DNA of 64,000 nucleotides, from assembly GCA_034231615.1 (NCBI GenBank), contig CM067298.1, forward strand, positions 66,483,591 to 66,547,590. Direction: 5' to 3'. The DNA comes from Meghimatium bilineatum (taxonomy: Eukaryota > Mollusca > Gastropoda > Stylommatophora > Philomycidae). Within the stretch, counting starts at the first letter, position 1, and every line of letters starts with the position of its first letter. Positions 1 to 11,177 of the stretch are shown in pieces. A program made the position numbers and the translations under genes. The notes beneath the pieces are model-generated. The model had not been told where the DNA came from. It searched no databases and worked only from the letters and a program-made list of their open reading frames with translations.

Positions 1-189
1 AACAGATCAAATGGTATCACACATCAGCAGATTATCATAAAACACAGTAAACTATGCTACACAGATACAATGAAGGCAGACATAGAGGCTGACCATGAAA
101 ACGATGGACCACCACAATAAAATAGGTGACAAATTCCACAATATACTCAGAACACACGAGGGCCATCTCCAGAAAACTCTTCTATTCGA

Positions 190-446
190 TTGATGGGACC
201 CAAAAGGGAATAAAATAATAGCAACACTGTGACCTTCCATGCATGTAATAAGAGACAACTAAGGTTTGGTGTTGAGTTGACAGTCCTATTCCATAGGTTA
301 ACATGACACAAAAGTTATGCTGAAGTCAAATGAGTCTTGCTGAAAGATGCAGATATTGCAGTCAATCTGTAAACTATAACAAATCACTATATTCTCCATA
401 CTACATCCTACTAGCCAGCAGGAGTTTGAAAATGAATGCAGAAGAA
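190..446 (+). repeat. SINE-1, degraded copy
   Basis: This copy runs from a GGGACCCAAAAGGG-like 5' end to an AATGCAGAAGAA 3' end, the same order of blocks as the intact copies at 33078 and 35703. It is strongly diverged, with no clear target duplication, so it is an old insertion. It sits downstream of the last zinc-finger exon. Confidence 0.7.
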
Positions 447-1627
447 TCATTACTTCCATTAGTCTCTGATCTTGCCAAATAATCTTGCAATTCTCATTTC
501 TCTTGCCAATATGGACAGTATTCAGTATTGTGGATGGATCTATTACATTCATGGGTAAATAGTTGAGTTGTGTCCCTGTACTTTTATGTAAATTCACCAG
601 ACAGGCAGATCTTTCTCATAAGAGAACTCTGGTTATACAAATAATGAGGATGAAAAAAAACTACACATAAATATAGCAATGATAGTTGACACATCAGGCG
701 TGCTAAACATATTTATGTACAACTGACACACATTGTTACTAGCAAAGACCAAACAATGTTTAGCCCAGATGTAATTCTTTGATTACACAATCAATAGTCT
801 ACTTTTACTTCCACATTTTAAACATAGACCTATATTTTATATTTCTCTACTGAAAATACAATCTTTGTATTAATATTACTGTCAGAATTTGACTACAGTA
901 CATAATTCATGTATTATATTTGATCTGGTCAGTACTTCATTTAACAGACAAAATAAAGACAGTCAACCAAAACGTATTCTGTGTAGTGACATAAACAGCT
1001 TTCATTGCTCAAAATATTTTACAAAAAAAGAATGAAAATACAAGATTCCGATAGTTTGTATGAAGAAATGGCAACATAAGTTTCATACATGCATTAAAAC
1101 GTGTTAGCTAATTTCACCAAATGATTCCCTATTTATTTTGATAAAACAAGATGGAATACACAACATGCTATTTACACTTCACAATTGTAAGATATTAACA
1201 ATGATTTAGTACAAATTCTTTTTCCTACAGAGACTAACAATAATTTGCTTCATTCATTTTCAAACTCCTGCATAATATCACCATCTAGAATCAGATGTTT
1301 GAAACTAAGACTAGCTGGGTTCTCCTCTGTGAAAGGTTTGACTATCCCCACCAGATTTAAAACAGTGCAATAATATATCTAGTATGATATAATAAAGTAT
1401 TACACACAGTAGCATCACATCGCTCGAACTGGAGAGCTCCAGTTTCTACCCTATGCACTGTATTCGGCACTAAAGGAACATAGATATATTATATAAAGTA
1501 AATTTTTTTTTATCAAAAAGAGTAACATTTGCTAAATTATTTTGAGTGAATTTGTCATGAAAATACTACATCAAGATTTTCACTGAACAAAAGTGAGAGA
1601 AGATGCACACTATACTTGTTCTCAATC
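447..1627. other. AT-rich non-coding stretch
   Basis: No coding exon, RNA gene or recognisable transposon is visible. It lies 3' of the leftmost zinc-finger exon, so part could be its 3' untranslated region, but I could not settle on a polyadenylation site. Confidence 0.5.
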
Positions 1628-1631
1628 TTAA

Positions 1632-2293
1632 CTCCTCAGCTGTGGAGGTATCCTTAAGGATACAATGAACAGTTACCATCATTTTGCAGAGATCGGAAAG
1701 AGCGCTGGTTCACGTGTACATATATTGCATTGCAGAAAGCAATTTAAGGTGTTTAAATACTCTGATTGGCTAGTTCAAGCTGTCTAAAGGTCATCTAAAA
1801 ATAGAACTTTTGTAATTGGACGTGCTTGTAAGCGTCATTTCTACCATTGGGTGTGGACATAGCTGGATGTTCTTTGTGTAGGCAGCCATCTTATCCAGAT
1901 CTATAAATATGGCTAAGCATAGACTAATTGAATTGGAAATTTATAAACTTTTGGAAAGTAGTTTTTCTGATAACTCTAGCAATGATTTATTTGATGCAGG
2001 AAATGATGGTCAGGCGCATGCAATATAATAAGTTCATCATATTCTTTTACAGGTAATGATAGTGTAAAAATTCTAAACATTGATAATACACAAGTTTTAA
2101 GAATATTTGAATGTTATATAAAGAAGCATTATGCTTGTAAATTCATTAATTAGAGTATACTGCAGTAATAATACACTCAAATAGTTGAACACAAGAATGC
2201 AGTGTGTAAATCAGGAAAAAAAAATTCCAGAACCCTTACAATGTTTCCTCACTGCACTGCTGATATGACCTATTCACCCCCACAGCCGAGGGT
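1632..2293 (+). mobile_element. piggyBac-type non-autonomous element with TTAA duplications
   Basis: The 662-bp element is bounded by TTAA at 1628-1631 and 2294-2297. Its ends match as inverted repeats: CTCCTCAGCTGTGGAGGT on the left against ACCCTCGGCTGTGGGGGT read inward from the right. TTAA targets and short inverted ends are the hallmark of the piggyBac superfamily. Inside, 277 bp from the left end, is an ORF resembling a transposase N-terminus (1909-2028). The rest of the transposase is missing, so the element is an internal deletion derivative. Confidence 0.75.
1909..2028 (+). pseudogene. piggyBac-like transposase N-terminal remnant
   Basis: A 39-codon ORF starts MAKHRLIELEIYKLLESS and runs into an acidic/serine stretch (SDNSSNDLFD) before a stop. 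Many piggyBac transposases begin with a short basic start, a helix of the form EIYxLLE, then an acidic serine-rich region. The catalytic DDD domain is absent. The identification rests on this pattern and on the surrounding TTAA-flanked inverted repeats, not on an alignment. It cannot transpose on its own. Confidence 0.5.
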
Positions 2294-2551
2294 TTAATAT
2301 GAATCTCCTTTGCAATATTTTTGTATGTAACTAACATTGAAAACTGTGAAAAAATTTGTGTAGCTGAATAATACAACATACAAGAAGAGATAATTGTGAT
2401 AAATGTCTCTTAAATTAAAATCACAACCATTTAACTAACTTTAAAGAATTTAACCTTTTAAAAAATGTCCTCACACAGGGTTCATTGTTCATAAAATGTG
2501 TGAAGTAAAACTTTGACTAGCATGAACAAATGTTATGGGTAAAGCTAGTTC

Positions 2552-3502
2552 TCATTTGTGATCTGGCAGTATTCCAGGGGGGAATATTCCATAATTCACT
2601 TGAGACATAATAAAATCATTATTGGTTTGTGAGTAAACACTATCTCCTAGCCCCTCATCAACACTACTAGAATTTGAGATGCCTGGTAATTCCATTGTCT
2701 GTAAGGTTCGATAAGAGTTGCTATAAGGAAAAGGTTGGCTTGCATTATGCAACGATTGTAAGCTTGCCTCATGAGTGCATGTCTTCTTAGAATCACTAAA
2801 TGATTGATATGTGTCACTAAAAGAAAAAGACTGATTAGAAACTGTAGCTTCAACATGTCCCACATCTTCTGATGGCCCTTCTTCACCAGCAGGATGGTGT
2901 GTTGAACCAATGTTTGCATGTCTGCTGTCATTGTTAGAATGTATCAATGCAGGGTGTATCTGGGATTGTAGCTTTGAAGTAGACATTGATTTTGCTCCCT
3001 TTATTGAAATGGATTTACTGCAGCTCTTCTCATGTGTGATGAGAGATTTTGAATGACCATAGCTCTTGCCACATTTTTTGCACTTGAATGGCTTAAGACC
3101 CAGATGCATATTCATGTGGCCTTCCAAATTTGCTTTATTATGAAATGCTTGACCACAAATCTGACACAGCGTCTTAGGGTCAGGTTTATGTTTAGCCTTT
3201 GTGTGACTGAGAAGACCCGAACTGCTTAAAAACATCATATCACAGAACTTACAGCCAAAGGTCTTGTGATTGTGCACAAATTTCAGGTGCTGCCTCATCT
3301 CAGGCTTGCTGGGAAATTTCTCCCCACATGTAAGACAGATCATGCTGCATAAAGGTGATGGACAGTTCTTGCTGTGAAGACTAAGATCTTCACATTCTGT
3401 TAAAATCACAGAACAGTAGGAACACTCATAGGCAGCAAACTTGCCAATCAGTTCTGAGGCCCCACGTTTTCCACATGATGATTTGCCTCCTCCAACTTCC
3501 CC
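2552..3502 (-). CDS. Terminal exon A: five C2H2-type zinc fingers, alternative 3' end
   Basis: This exon encodes 316 residues and a TAA stop, after a splice acceptor (TTCTTCCAG just above 3502). The reading frame starts in phase 0 with GEVGGGK. Five fingers follow at roughly residues 27-47, 56-77, 84-105, 113-133 and 141-161. The first and last end in H-x3-C, not H-x3-H. The spacing HLGLKPFKC resembles a Krüppel-type linker. The remaining ~150 residues are low-complexity, rich in Ser, Asn and Gln. The likely role is sequence-specific DNA binding in the nucleus as one optional tail of a larger protein. The frame extends upstream of the acceptor to an ATG at 3619, but that part reads like intron. 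Exons at 10626 and 19631 have the same finger order. Phase 0 fits the 26-nt microexon at 32974. Joining is inferred. Confidence 0.8.
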   Translation of the reverse strand, partial: GEVGGGKSSCGKRGASELIGKFAAYECSYCSVILTECEDLSLHSKNCPSPLCSMICLTCGEKFPSKPEMRQHLKFVHNHKTFGCKFCDMMFLSSSGLLSHTKAKHKPDPKTLCQICGQAFHNKANLEGHMNMHLGLKPFKCKKCGKSYGHSKSLITHEKSCSKSISIKGAKSMSTSKLQSQIHPALIHSNNDSRHANIGSTHHPAGEEGPSEDVGHVEATVSNQSFSFSDTYQSFSDSKKTCTHEASLQSLHNASQPFPYSNSYRTLQTMELPGISNSSSVDEGLGDSVYSQTNNDFIMSQVNYGIFPPGILPDHK

Positions 3503-4512
3503 CTGGAAGAAGAGAATTAGAAAAGATACCTTTGTACTCAGTGTAAAAGTGATACACAAAAGTGTAGTGTGCATAATTGGCAACTGAGTGAGCCAATGTT
3601 TGACAAAACTGAACAACATTAGAAAAGCTGCATTAATGCAATGTGAATTTTTTACAACTGGTTCTGCCTTTTTTTATAAGATTTATGTGAGTATGAACAA
3701 ATATTTGTTATGAACACAATAGTTTTTACTATTAACACTTTAATTGTCATTCATACTCAAATTTTATTTTATTTTCAGGTTGTTGGTTATCCCTGACAAT
3801 CTGGTGATTTATCTTGTGGTTCATGGTAATATTTAAGTTACACCAATTCATTATTTTTCTAATGTGCACACTTTTATATTATTATTATTATAGTATTATT
3901 GATAGACCAAATAAACAAAATATGATCAGCACCTGATTTCCCATAGTAGCATTGAGGGGTTAAGCATTTGGGTAAACCAAGAACATGATTAAAACAAAAA
4001 CAATGAAAATATATTACAAACGCAATGTAACATGAACTTATATAAACTACTGTACATTTTTAAAATAACACATTTCTCTTGTTTATAGTTGAACATTCAT
4101 AAATGTTCATTATTACAATTAACAAATTACAGTTCTCATTAAAAGTTCTCACTAACAATATTTTTTCTTTGATTAAGAACTTACAACAATCTATTATTTT
4201 ATTTAAACATGAAACTCTTTAACAATAATTCATAGATTACATTTTCAAAGAAAAAGTAAACAGTCCAGCAGAATAAACAAAAATCATACATGTCACCAGT
4301 TATGGGAACTTTACTCCTTTACATAACTTTTAAAAACAGCATTAAGTTGGGAGGCATGGGGTGGGGGAGAGAGAAAGGAGAAGACAGAGTACAGAGAAAC
4401 CTTGATGATTAAATTTTTGAACAGCTACATTTTTTCTTTTCTTTATTTCATTACATATTTTACTCATAGAACACTGACATTGAAATGTTTACCTCCTCTT
4501 ATTTTTCTTATG
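3503..4512. other. Intron, no feature recognised
   Basis: AT-rich sequence between terminal exons A and B. It contains simple ATT runs near 3880 and a purine-rich patch near 4360, with no coding potential or recognisable element. Confidence 0.5.
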
Positions 4513-4750
4513 AATTCATTCTGTAATTCCGGTTGGTTAGTTGAATATAATCTAGATAACACAATACTTTGTGTCATGGCTTACAGCTTGACTGTGATAT
4601 ATACACCTTTAGACCTAATGCATCCACTTTAGCATGGCTTTTTGTGTCACTGACTTATGGGATGGGGACAATTAACTCCATCCCCGAACCTCCTTAATCA
4701 CATCTTATGACATGCATGGCAGGTTAGTGTTGCCATTCTTTCAGACCATA
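4513..4750 (-). repeat. SINE-1, degraded copy
   Basis: It reads in the opposite orientation to the copy at 190. Recognisable blocks are GTGTCATGGCTTACAGC, CATCCACTTTAGCATGGC and CTTATGACATGCATGGCAGG, which match intact SINE-1 copies at about 70-80 % by eye. Confidence 0.75.
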
Positions 4751-5312
4751 AAAAACATATAAGGTTTACCTACTCTAATAGGCATAGAGACAAAAAGAAG
4801 CTAAGAAAAATTACATGTGTAAAAAGGTAAATCTAGAAGAAATTGACAGCATAAAACCATATGCCACAATATGCTATATTCTAAAGCAAGGAGTCCTCAA
4901 AATTTGTGAAGCTTAGTAAAACAATATTGATACTAACACAGATAGACTGACAATATGTAAACTGCAGCACAACAATGTGAATTTAACTGACAGGTGAAAA
5001 TTAGAAACACAGGTTAATACAGTTTTGCTTATCCTGGGAAGCACATAGACAAATTTATTTGTTGACCAAAATGTATTTATCACAAACACAACAAGGTACA
5101 CAACACAAGTGGAGGACAGCACAGCCTAACACAAACAAAATACATAAAGTTTAAAGCAGCAAATTCATTAATCCATCTCAGGATAAACAATAAGTCTACA
5201 TAAATCATTTGCAATGTGTGCGATGTATTAACCTGTGTTACAACAGCCCCACATTTCCAGTGCATCGGGTTGTCTGAGCAGATTTTGAACGCCAGTAAAC
5301 ATAACTTCCTGG
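4751..5312. other. Intron, no feature recognised
   Basis: AT-rich, no coding potential that resembles a known protein and no repeat I can place. Confidence 0.45.
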
Positions 5313-5761
5313 TACACTAGACCAGTAATTTTCAATGTGGACCATATGACCCCCAGGGGTAGGCTGCGGTTTCCAGGGGCATAAAATATTTGAAATTGGG
5401 CGGAGGAGAGGAAAGCAACAGAAAGGTGGCTATGTGAATATTATTTAATGATACAAATCTGTGTGTATATAATAAAGGGATTTTTTTCCTTCTTGCTGAA
5501 TCAAGAGCTGGTTGATAATTAATTAACACATTAATATCATAAAAATTAATTATTTGTTACTGAAACGGATTCAAGGATTTCCATTGTGTTTACAGATTTA
5601 CATCATGGTTCGTTCGACCTTATTTAATTTGACAACTGTGTTCAAAATTGGATACCGGAATGTAAGAACTATGTTTCAAGCTGGAAAAACAAGTCACCTG
5701 CATCGTGTAATGTGTGATTACAACTTAGATATGTATTAGTGAAAGCCGGTGGACTCGTCAA

Positions 5762-6435
5762 GGTAAACTATTTATTTATATCGATCTAAACAAATCAACA
5801 GACATCAAACTAAACGACAACACTTTTGAAAAAGTCAACAACTACGCATACCTTTGTAGTGAGATATCAACAACAGGAGATTCATCACAAAAATGTTATA
5901 CCATATTGCATTGCTGCAAACACATTCAATAAACTATCAAATATCTGGCATTCAAAAACGCTAAGAAACAACACAAAACTCAAAATCTTCAACTCCTGCA
6001 TAATTCCAATATTGACATGGATGCGAAAGTTGGAAAGCAACATCAGACTTAGAACAAAGACTAAACACCTTTGAAAACACATGTCTTAGATGTTTTACTG
6101 AAAATCTATTGGTCAGACTTTAAATCAAATAGTCATCAGGCAAGAAGCAAAACAAGAATATGTATCCACCTATATTAGAAGGTATCGCTGGAATTACATC
6201 GGACGCACTGCAAATGGATACCAAAAAACTCCCCTGTCAATATTTGATGTGGTCACCAAAGGGCAAGAGAAAACGAGGAAGACCAAGAAAGACCTTACAT
6301 AGAACTATTACAAGAAAGCTCTTCACCATCGGTATTAGAAACAACAAAGACCTAAAACAAATTGCAATAAAGTGCGAAACATGGAAATCTATGACATCCC
6401 CCTATGGATGTCTTAGAGGAATAACTAAATATCTG
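5762..6435 (+). pseudogene. LINE fragment (RTE-like), 3' part of reverse transcriptase ORF
   Basis: The C-terminal part of a LINE polyprotein, broken by frameshifts and stops. Recognisable pieces are an ISTTGDSSQ block, NKLSNIWHSKTL, IFNSCIIPILT followed by a damaged tyrosine/glycine/cysteine motif, and a basic tail GKRKRGRPRKTLHRT (about 6268-6310). This order, thumb region then KRxRGRPRKxW-type tail, is typical of RTE-clade elements. The element ends in a TCTA-rich repeat near 6460. It is dead and 5'-truncated. Confidence 0.75.
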
Positions 6436-6454
6436 TGTGTGTGCATGTGTATGC

Positions 6455-6480
6455 ATCTATCTATCTATCTATATATATAG
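6455..6480 (+). repeat. (TCTA)n/(TA)n microsatellite tail
   Basis: A short TCTA then TA run at the junction between two LINE fragments. Simple-sequence 3' tails are common in RTE-type elements. Confidence 0.7.
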
Positions 6481-7005
6481 TAACATATCAACTGTCACCA
6501 CTTCTTCACCCCAAGATCGAGATGGAAGTTAGGAGACAAATGATCTACAGTATATTCCTACCAACACTGTGTTACCAGTGCCAAACCTGGTCTCTCTCAT
6601 CTTCACATTACAGAAAGATAGTGACATGCGAGATGAAATGCTTGAGGAAAGCTGCCGGGGTCACCCGGCTTGATAGATTGCAAAATGAATATATCGGGGA
6701 AAGAATAGGTATAATATCTTGTACAGATCACATAGAGAGAGAACAGATCAAGTGGTTTGGCCACATTATGAGAATGCATCACAAAAAGTTGCCCGTACAA
6801 GCATATAACCAAATGAGATCAGTACAAAGCCAGAGGAAGACCACGGAAAAGATGGATAGAAAAAGTCAGGGACATCCTGCACAGACACGGTCATAGCACA
6901 GCCGAGGCCACACATCTGGCGATAGAATGCAAGCTCGAGCTCCAATCACCCTACGCTTAACGGCAAGAGTGGATCACAAACCACCTGGGGATAGACAATA
7001 GATAT
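6481..7005 (+). pseudogene. LINE D 3' fragment (RTE-like), copy 1
   Basis: It encodes a LINE C-terminal region: LPTLCYQCQTWSL, CEMKCLRKAAGVTRLDRL and IKWFGHIMRM, then a frameshifted arginine-rich tail, ending in GGGGATAGACAATAG. The copy at 7265-7968 shares this order and ending. The upstream RT palm is absent. Confidence 0.8.
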
Positions 7006-7264
7006 ATATATATATATAGTAACACATCTTCAAGAAAGTCAACAAGCTGTTTTTGTATGCTCCAGAAGGGTCATGTAATAAAAACTCCCAAAAAGCTCCA
7101 TGGGTCAAAAATGGTTACGAACCACTACACTAGATTATCTGGACTGAAAAAAGAACCCAGACCTTCTGAGAAGAGAACATTTGAAATTATTACTGGATCT
7201 ACTGTATAAGTGCTCTGTTGTCTACACTTTTGTATAGCTGACAAGAACTCAGGACATAAGAAGC

Positions 7265-7968
7265 AAAGCATAATGAAAACATCTAACTCAACATACTTGC
7301 ATGATCAATGAATATGAAGTTTCGAGAGATTTTTAGTATTACTAAATTAAGTATCTAGGCAGCATTTTTTCCGAAGATGGAAGACTAGACAGAGAAATAG
7401 AAACAAGGTGCCAGAAAGCAAACACAGTGACTTACCAACTTTCACCATTACTTCTTCATCCAAAGATCAAGATGGAAATTAAAAAACAAATAATATCTAC
7501 AATTTTTATACCAACACTGTGCTACCAATGTCAAACATGGTCTTTAACAGCTTCGCAGCAAAGAAAAATCGTCACATGTGAAATGAAGTGTCTGAGGAAA
7601 GCTGCAATGGTTACCAAACTAGATAAAATAAGAAATGAAGAAATTAGGAAAAGAGTTGGTATAATATCATGTATCGAACATATTGAGAGACAGCAAGTAA
7701 AATGGTTCGGTCACCTTATGAGAATGAAGCAAAACCAAATACCAATAAGAGCATATAACACAAGGATATCCGGGCGTAAAGCCAAAGGTAGACCAAGAAA
7801 ACGGTGGATAGAAAACATTAAGATAACCTTGAACAAACATGGACTAAATGCAACCTCTGCAATACATCTGGCCTTGAAACGACAGCTTAAGATACCACCC
7901 CTATGCTTAACGGCAAGTGTGAATGCTATCAACAATCATTCACCTGGGGATAGACAATAGACTGAATT
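7265..7968 (+). pseudogene. LINE D 3' fragment (RTE-like), copy 2
   Basis: The best preserved LINE D tail in the window. An open stretch of 177 codons (7427-7960) includes IFIPTLCYQCQTWSLTAS, CEMKCLRKAAMVTKLDKI, HIERQQVKWFGHLMRM and a basic tail GRKAKGRPRKRWIENIK. Before it, in another frame, is a YLGSIF-like block (about 7350). The RT catalytic YxDD region is not present, so this is a 5'-truncated insertion. It ends with GGGGATAGACAATAG, as in the other copies. Confidence 0.85.
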
Positions 7969-8284
7969 AATACTTCTTCCGTTCACTTCTGAATTAATAC
8001 AAATCAGAAAGCAGAAATAATATCACTTGAACTCAGAATCTACTTGAAGGTACCACAGCAACAAAAGATAGCACTAAACTCTCTTGGCAAGTGACATTTT
8101 TTTAATACCTTTAAAAATTGTATTTGTCACCACTGAATGTTAACAAACTTGCACAGAGATAGAACTGTCTAGCACTGTACAGAACTGTCATATATATATA
8201 TAACATAAAACCAAGAACATTTTAAGTCTGTAAGGGCATTCATCAAAATAAACAGTGTTCTTACACAATTTCTATCTTCAGCAT

Positions 8285-8830
8285 TGTGGATAAGAGTAGA
8301 AGAAAAAAAAGTTCAGTCCAGTCATTGATGTTATCTGTCCCTGATCTTCTGCTGCTCCACTTCTGACTTGCCTGCAGGATTGTTTTTGACATGGAATCAT
8401 TTTGGCTTATTTGTCCATACCCTGCAAGTGTTCATCATTTTAAAATTGAAAGTAGTGATTCTTTTTTGCACCTGCGAGACTTTCTACTTCATTTCTTATG
8501 TACACGTCTTATACTTTTTTATAGACAATGCATAGGATTCACCTACAACACTTATATTTGAAAATTTGTAATGTTTCTCATAGTCTGCAGTGAGTGTCCA
8601 ACTTTCACAACAATTCAGTATAATAGGCAAGACCAGTGATTTACATATTGTGATTTTCATTATAATACTGATATTGCTTTTCCATATTAAATTGTCTTGA
8701 CATAGCAGCTAAGGCCATCATCAGCCTGGTTTTAATTCTGGTTTGGATTTTCAATCACTGCATTTGTATAATCTCAGGTATTTGAAAGTTTGTACTTTCT
8801 TAAGTGTATGTTAATTCATCAACTCAAATA
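8285..8830 (-). pseudogene. LINE C-like 3' fragment, degraded
   Basis: Read on the minus strand, the region contains CESWTLTAD and a methionine/lysine-rich thumb region like the better copies at 25040-26745 and 59488-60950. Many stops and frameshifts are present. Confidence 0.65.
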
Positions 8831-9600
8831 TATGCAGTTTTCTAAAGGCATCTATCAAACACAAGAAGATAACATGTTAAGTTTGACTGAAGATAAATAT
8901 GTGTGAATACCACTTGGTCATTAAAACGATACAATACAACACAAATAATTTACTTTTCTGAATCTTTGTTCACTGATACATAAATTAAAAAGTCACAATC
9001 GACTATAAATTAAAACTAAATAAATAAATTAATATAAGTTTAACATACCCGGTATATACAAATAATTAGGTAGTATGTAAAATTCTACTGAACTTGGTTT
9101 GTTATTTTTATGAAAAAGTAATGTCACTAAATAATTTTCTTTGTTTCTTTTTTTTGGGGTTGTCCTTTTGCATTCCATTCATTATGCTCTGGTTTCTCTG
9201 GTATCCTCTTATTATGCATCTGCTGTTGTTCTTATGCATTTACATGATTCTTTTTCTCTGCAAATTTCAGTCCAGTACATATCTGTTAGCACTTCTACTT
9301 TCTATGGGTATCAATCTGTACTTTCTTTAATCATTTCAAGCACTTGTTGACAGAATGAATATTGGCTTCAGAATTTACCTGCTCACATCTAAAGGGATTA
9401 CTTCATCATCATCATTTCAAGCAGAATTGGTTGGGTTTTTCTTCATTTCTGTATTCATTACTGCTTCAGGTCATCTTATGTTGAGATGGTGACAAAGATG
9501 TCAGTGTATGATATAATTGGTTTTATATGATACAGTTATGATACACAATTCTTCTTTTTCTGTGTTCAGTCTCAAACTCCTGCCATTTAGTAGAATGCAG
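8831..9600. other. Intron, AT-rich
   Basis: No exon recognised. A piece of SINE-1-type sequence (CTCAAACTCCTGCCATTTAGTAG) lies at about 9568-9595, just before a 34-bp tandem repeat. Confidence 0.4.
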
Positions 9601-9617
9601 CTTCAAGAACAGAATGT

Positions 9618-9695
9618 GGTGTGCAGCGGTTTACAGCAACTCTCCGCACCTGGTGTGCAGCGGTTTAAAGCAGCTCTTCGCACCTGGTGTGCAGC
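9618..9695. repeat. 34-bp tandem repeat, 2.3 units
   Basis: Units start at 9618, 9652 and 9686 with GGTGTGCAGCGGTTTA. The first two differ at a few positions and the third is cut short. It follows directly on a SINE-like block, so it may derive from a damaged SINE. Confidence 0.85.
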
Positions 9696-10208
9696 GAGTC
9701 GATGCTATGTATGCCGCCACTGTGAAGAAATATTTCACAGGTTCACTAATTTATTTCACTAATTAGATCTTATGTTATATGTCCTTGTGTTATAGTCCTT
9801 ATGATTACTATATGTTATAGTGATTAAATCTTTTTTAAGACTTTCAGGCATGTATTACTGGTATACTGATTATTAAGACTTACATAATATATATTCATAT
9901 ATTATGATGTATATTTATCAAATAGAAAAACTAATGTCAAATTTGTGTATACAATTTGTTATATAAATTCTTATTTATGGAGTGTTGAGAAATTCTGGGA
10001 AGAATTTTGGTGTCATGGGTGAGAAAAGGTTGCTGAGAACTGGTTCACAGAATGATTGATATATACATTTTTTGACCTTACACATCTGACTATAGCATTA
10101 CATACTGGGTAAGTTTGACATTCTATGGAATGGAGTAGCCAACACACACCCAACCCATCTATGTTGTCTTTTAGACATGCTTGGTAGGTGACAGTGTTTT
10201 TTTTTTGT
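9696..10208. other. Intron, AT-rich
   Basis: No coding or repeat feature that I can identify. Confidence 0.4.
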
Positions 10209-10209
10209 G

Positions 10210-10345
10210 GGCATTCATTCTCAAACTCCACTGTATCCCTCTTTTAGCAGGACAATGGTCCTACTAGATTTCCAGTAGGAAATTCTTCTGTTCACATTCT
10301 GTTCTACTACTACTTGCTCCCCTTTGGGCTCTGACAACACCAGGC
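10210..10345 (-). repeat. SINE-2 fragment
   Basis: It matches the 3' half of SINE-2 in reverse: GCATTCATTCTCAAACTCCA, TTTTAGCAGGACAATGGTCC, TAGATTTCCAGTAGGA. The CTCCCCTTTGGGCTCTGACA block typical of the SINE-1 5' end follows, so this is a mosaic or a deleted copy. Confidence 0.65.
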
Positions 10346-10625
10346 TGTTGAAGCAGTAGACGTGACCACTTATTGCCCATTATAAAACAATTAAAGTATA
10401 ATTATTATAATTAATATATTAAAATGATATGTTGGGAAAAATAAAAAAACTTTATAATATGTTAGGAACTACCATAACGACTGAATTTTAAGTGAGTGAT
10501 AAATACACAAAAAGTCTTATGACAGCATGATATAGTAAGAACCATAGAAACGAGAGAGCTAAAATGAGAAGCTATAATTTACTGTATGTTCTTAACTCAA
10601 GAATTGCCATAACAAACACTTTTAA

Positions 10626-11177
10626 CTAGTGTTTGGTAAGAGAACAAATTTTCTCATGGGCATATTTGGACTGTTGGTAGGCAAATGATTTATTGCACTT
10701 ACAGCATGAGTATGGTTTAGCTCCAGTGTGCATATTCATGTGTCCCTTATAATTTATTTGGCAATGAAATGTTTTGCTGCATATACTACAAACATACTTT
10801 GGTTTATGTTCCCTATGGATATGCCCTCGAAGTGCACTCCATGATGGACACCAAACAGGACAGTGTGAACAAGGCAAGTACTTGTGAGTAGTTCTCATAT
10901 GGATATAAAATTCTTCCTGTATTGCAAATACAGCAGGGCATACTTTGCATCCCAATGCATCTGAATTACTACAATCCTGGCAACAGATAACATGTGATCT
11001 GAGGGATTCTGGGTCTTCAAAAGTCATGTTGCAGTTAATACAGTGTAAATTTGTCTCGCTCATGTTGCTAGACCTCTGACGATGTGAGGATGAGGAAGCA
11101 AGCGGAGACAATCGGACAGATGGTTGGTAGAATGCTGCAGGCATCCTGGAAGATCTTCCATGCCAGCTGAATTGGAC
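10626..11177 (-). CDS. Terminal exon B: five C2H2-type zinc fingers, alternative 3' end
   Basis: The acceptor CTACCAATCAG lies just above 11177, and the frame opens in phase 0 with VQFSWHGR. It encodes 183 residues and a TAG stop. Five fingers: CINC...HVICC, CKVC...HMRTTH, CSHC...HIHREH, CSIC...HMNMH, CCKC...HEKIC. As in exons A and C, the first and last fingers end in cysteine, and the link TGAKPYSC resembles a Krüppel linker. The protein stops 10 residues after the last finger, with no long tail. It is predicted to give the shared N-terminal part of the protein a distinct DNA-binding specificity. An ATG at 11142-11144 is internal, and upstream splicing in phase 0 from the 32974 microexon is the better model. 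Confidence 0.8.
   Translation of the reverse strand, partial: VQFSWHGRSSRMPAAFYQPSVRLSPLASSSSHRQRSSNMSETNLHCINCNMTFEDPESLRSHVICCQDCSNSDALGCKVCPAVFAIQEEFYIHMRTTHKYLPCSHCPVWCPSWSALRGHIHREHKPKYVCSICSKTFHCQINYKGHMNMHTGAKPYSCCKCNKSFAYQQSKYAHEKICSLTKH

Larger units (their letters stand above)
5321..7125. mobile_element. hAT-type non-autonomous element with 8-bp duplication, carrying nested LINEs
   Basis: The interval is flanked by TACACTAG at 5313-5320 and 7126-7133, an 8-bp duplication as expected for hAT elements. The termini (ACCAGTAATTTTCAATG on the left; GTGGTTCGTAACCA read inward on the right) resemble the CAGnGGTTCTCAACC ends common in hAT MITEs. The interior between about 5760 and 7010 is filled by LINE 3' fragments that inserted later. 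No hAT transposase is visible. Confidence 0.6.
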
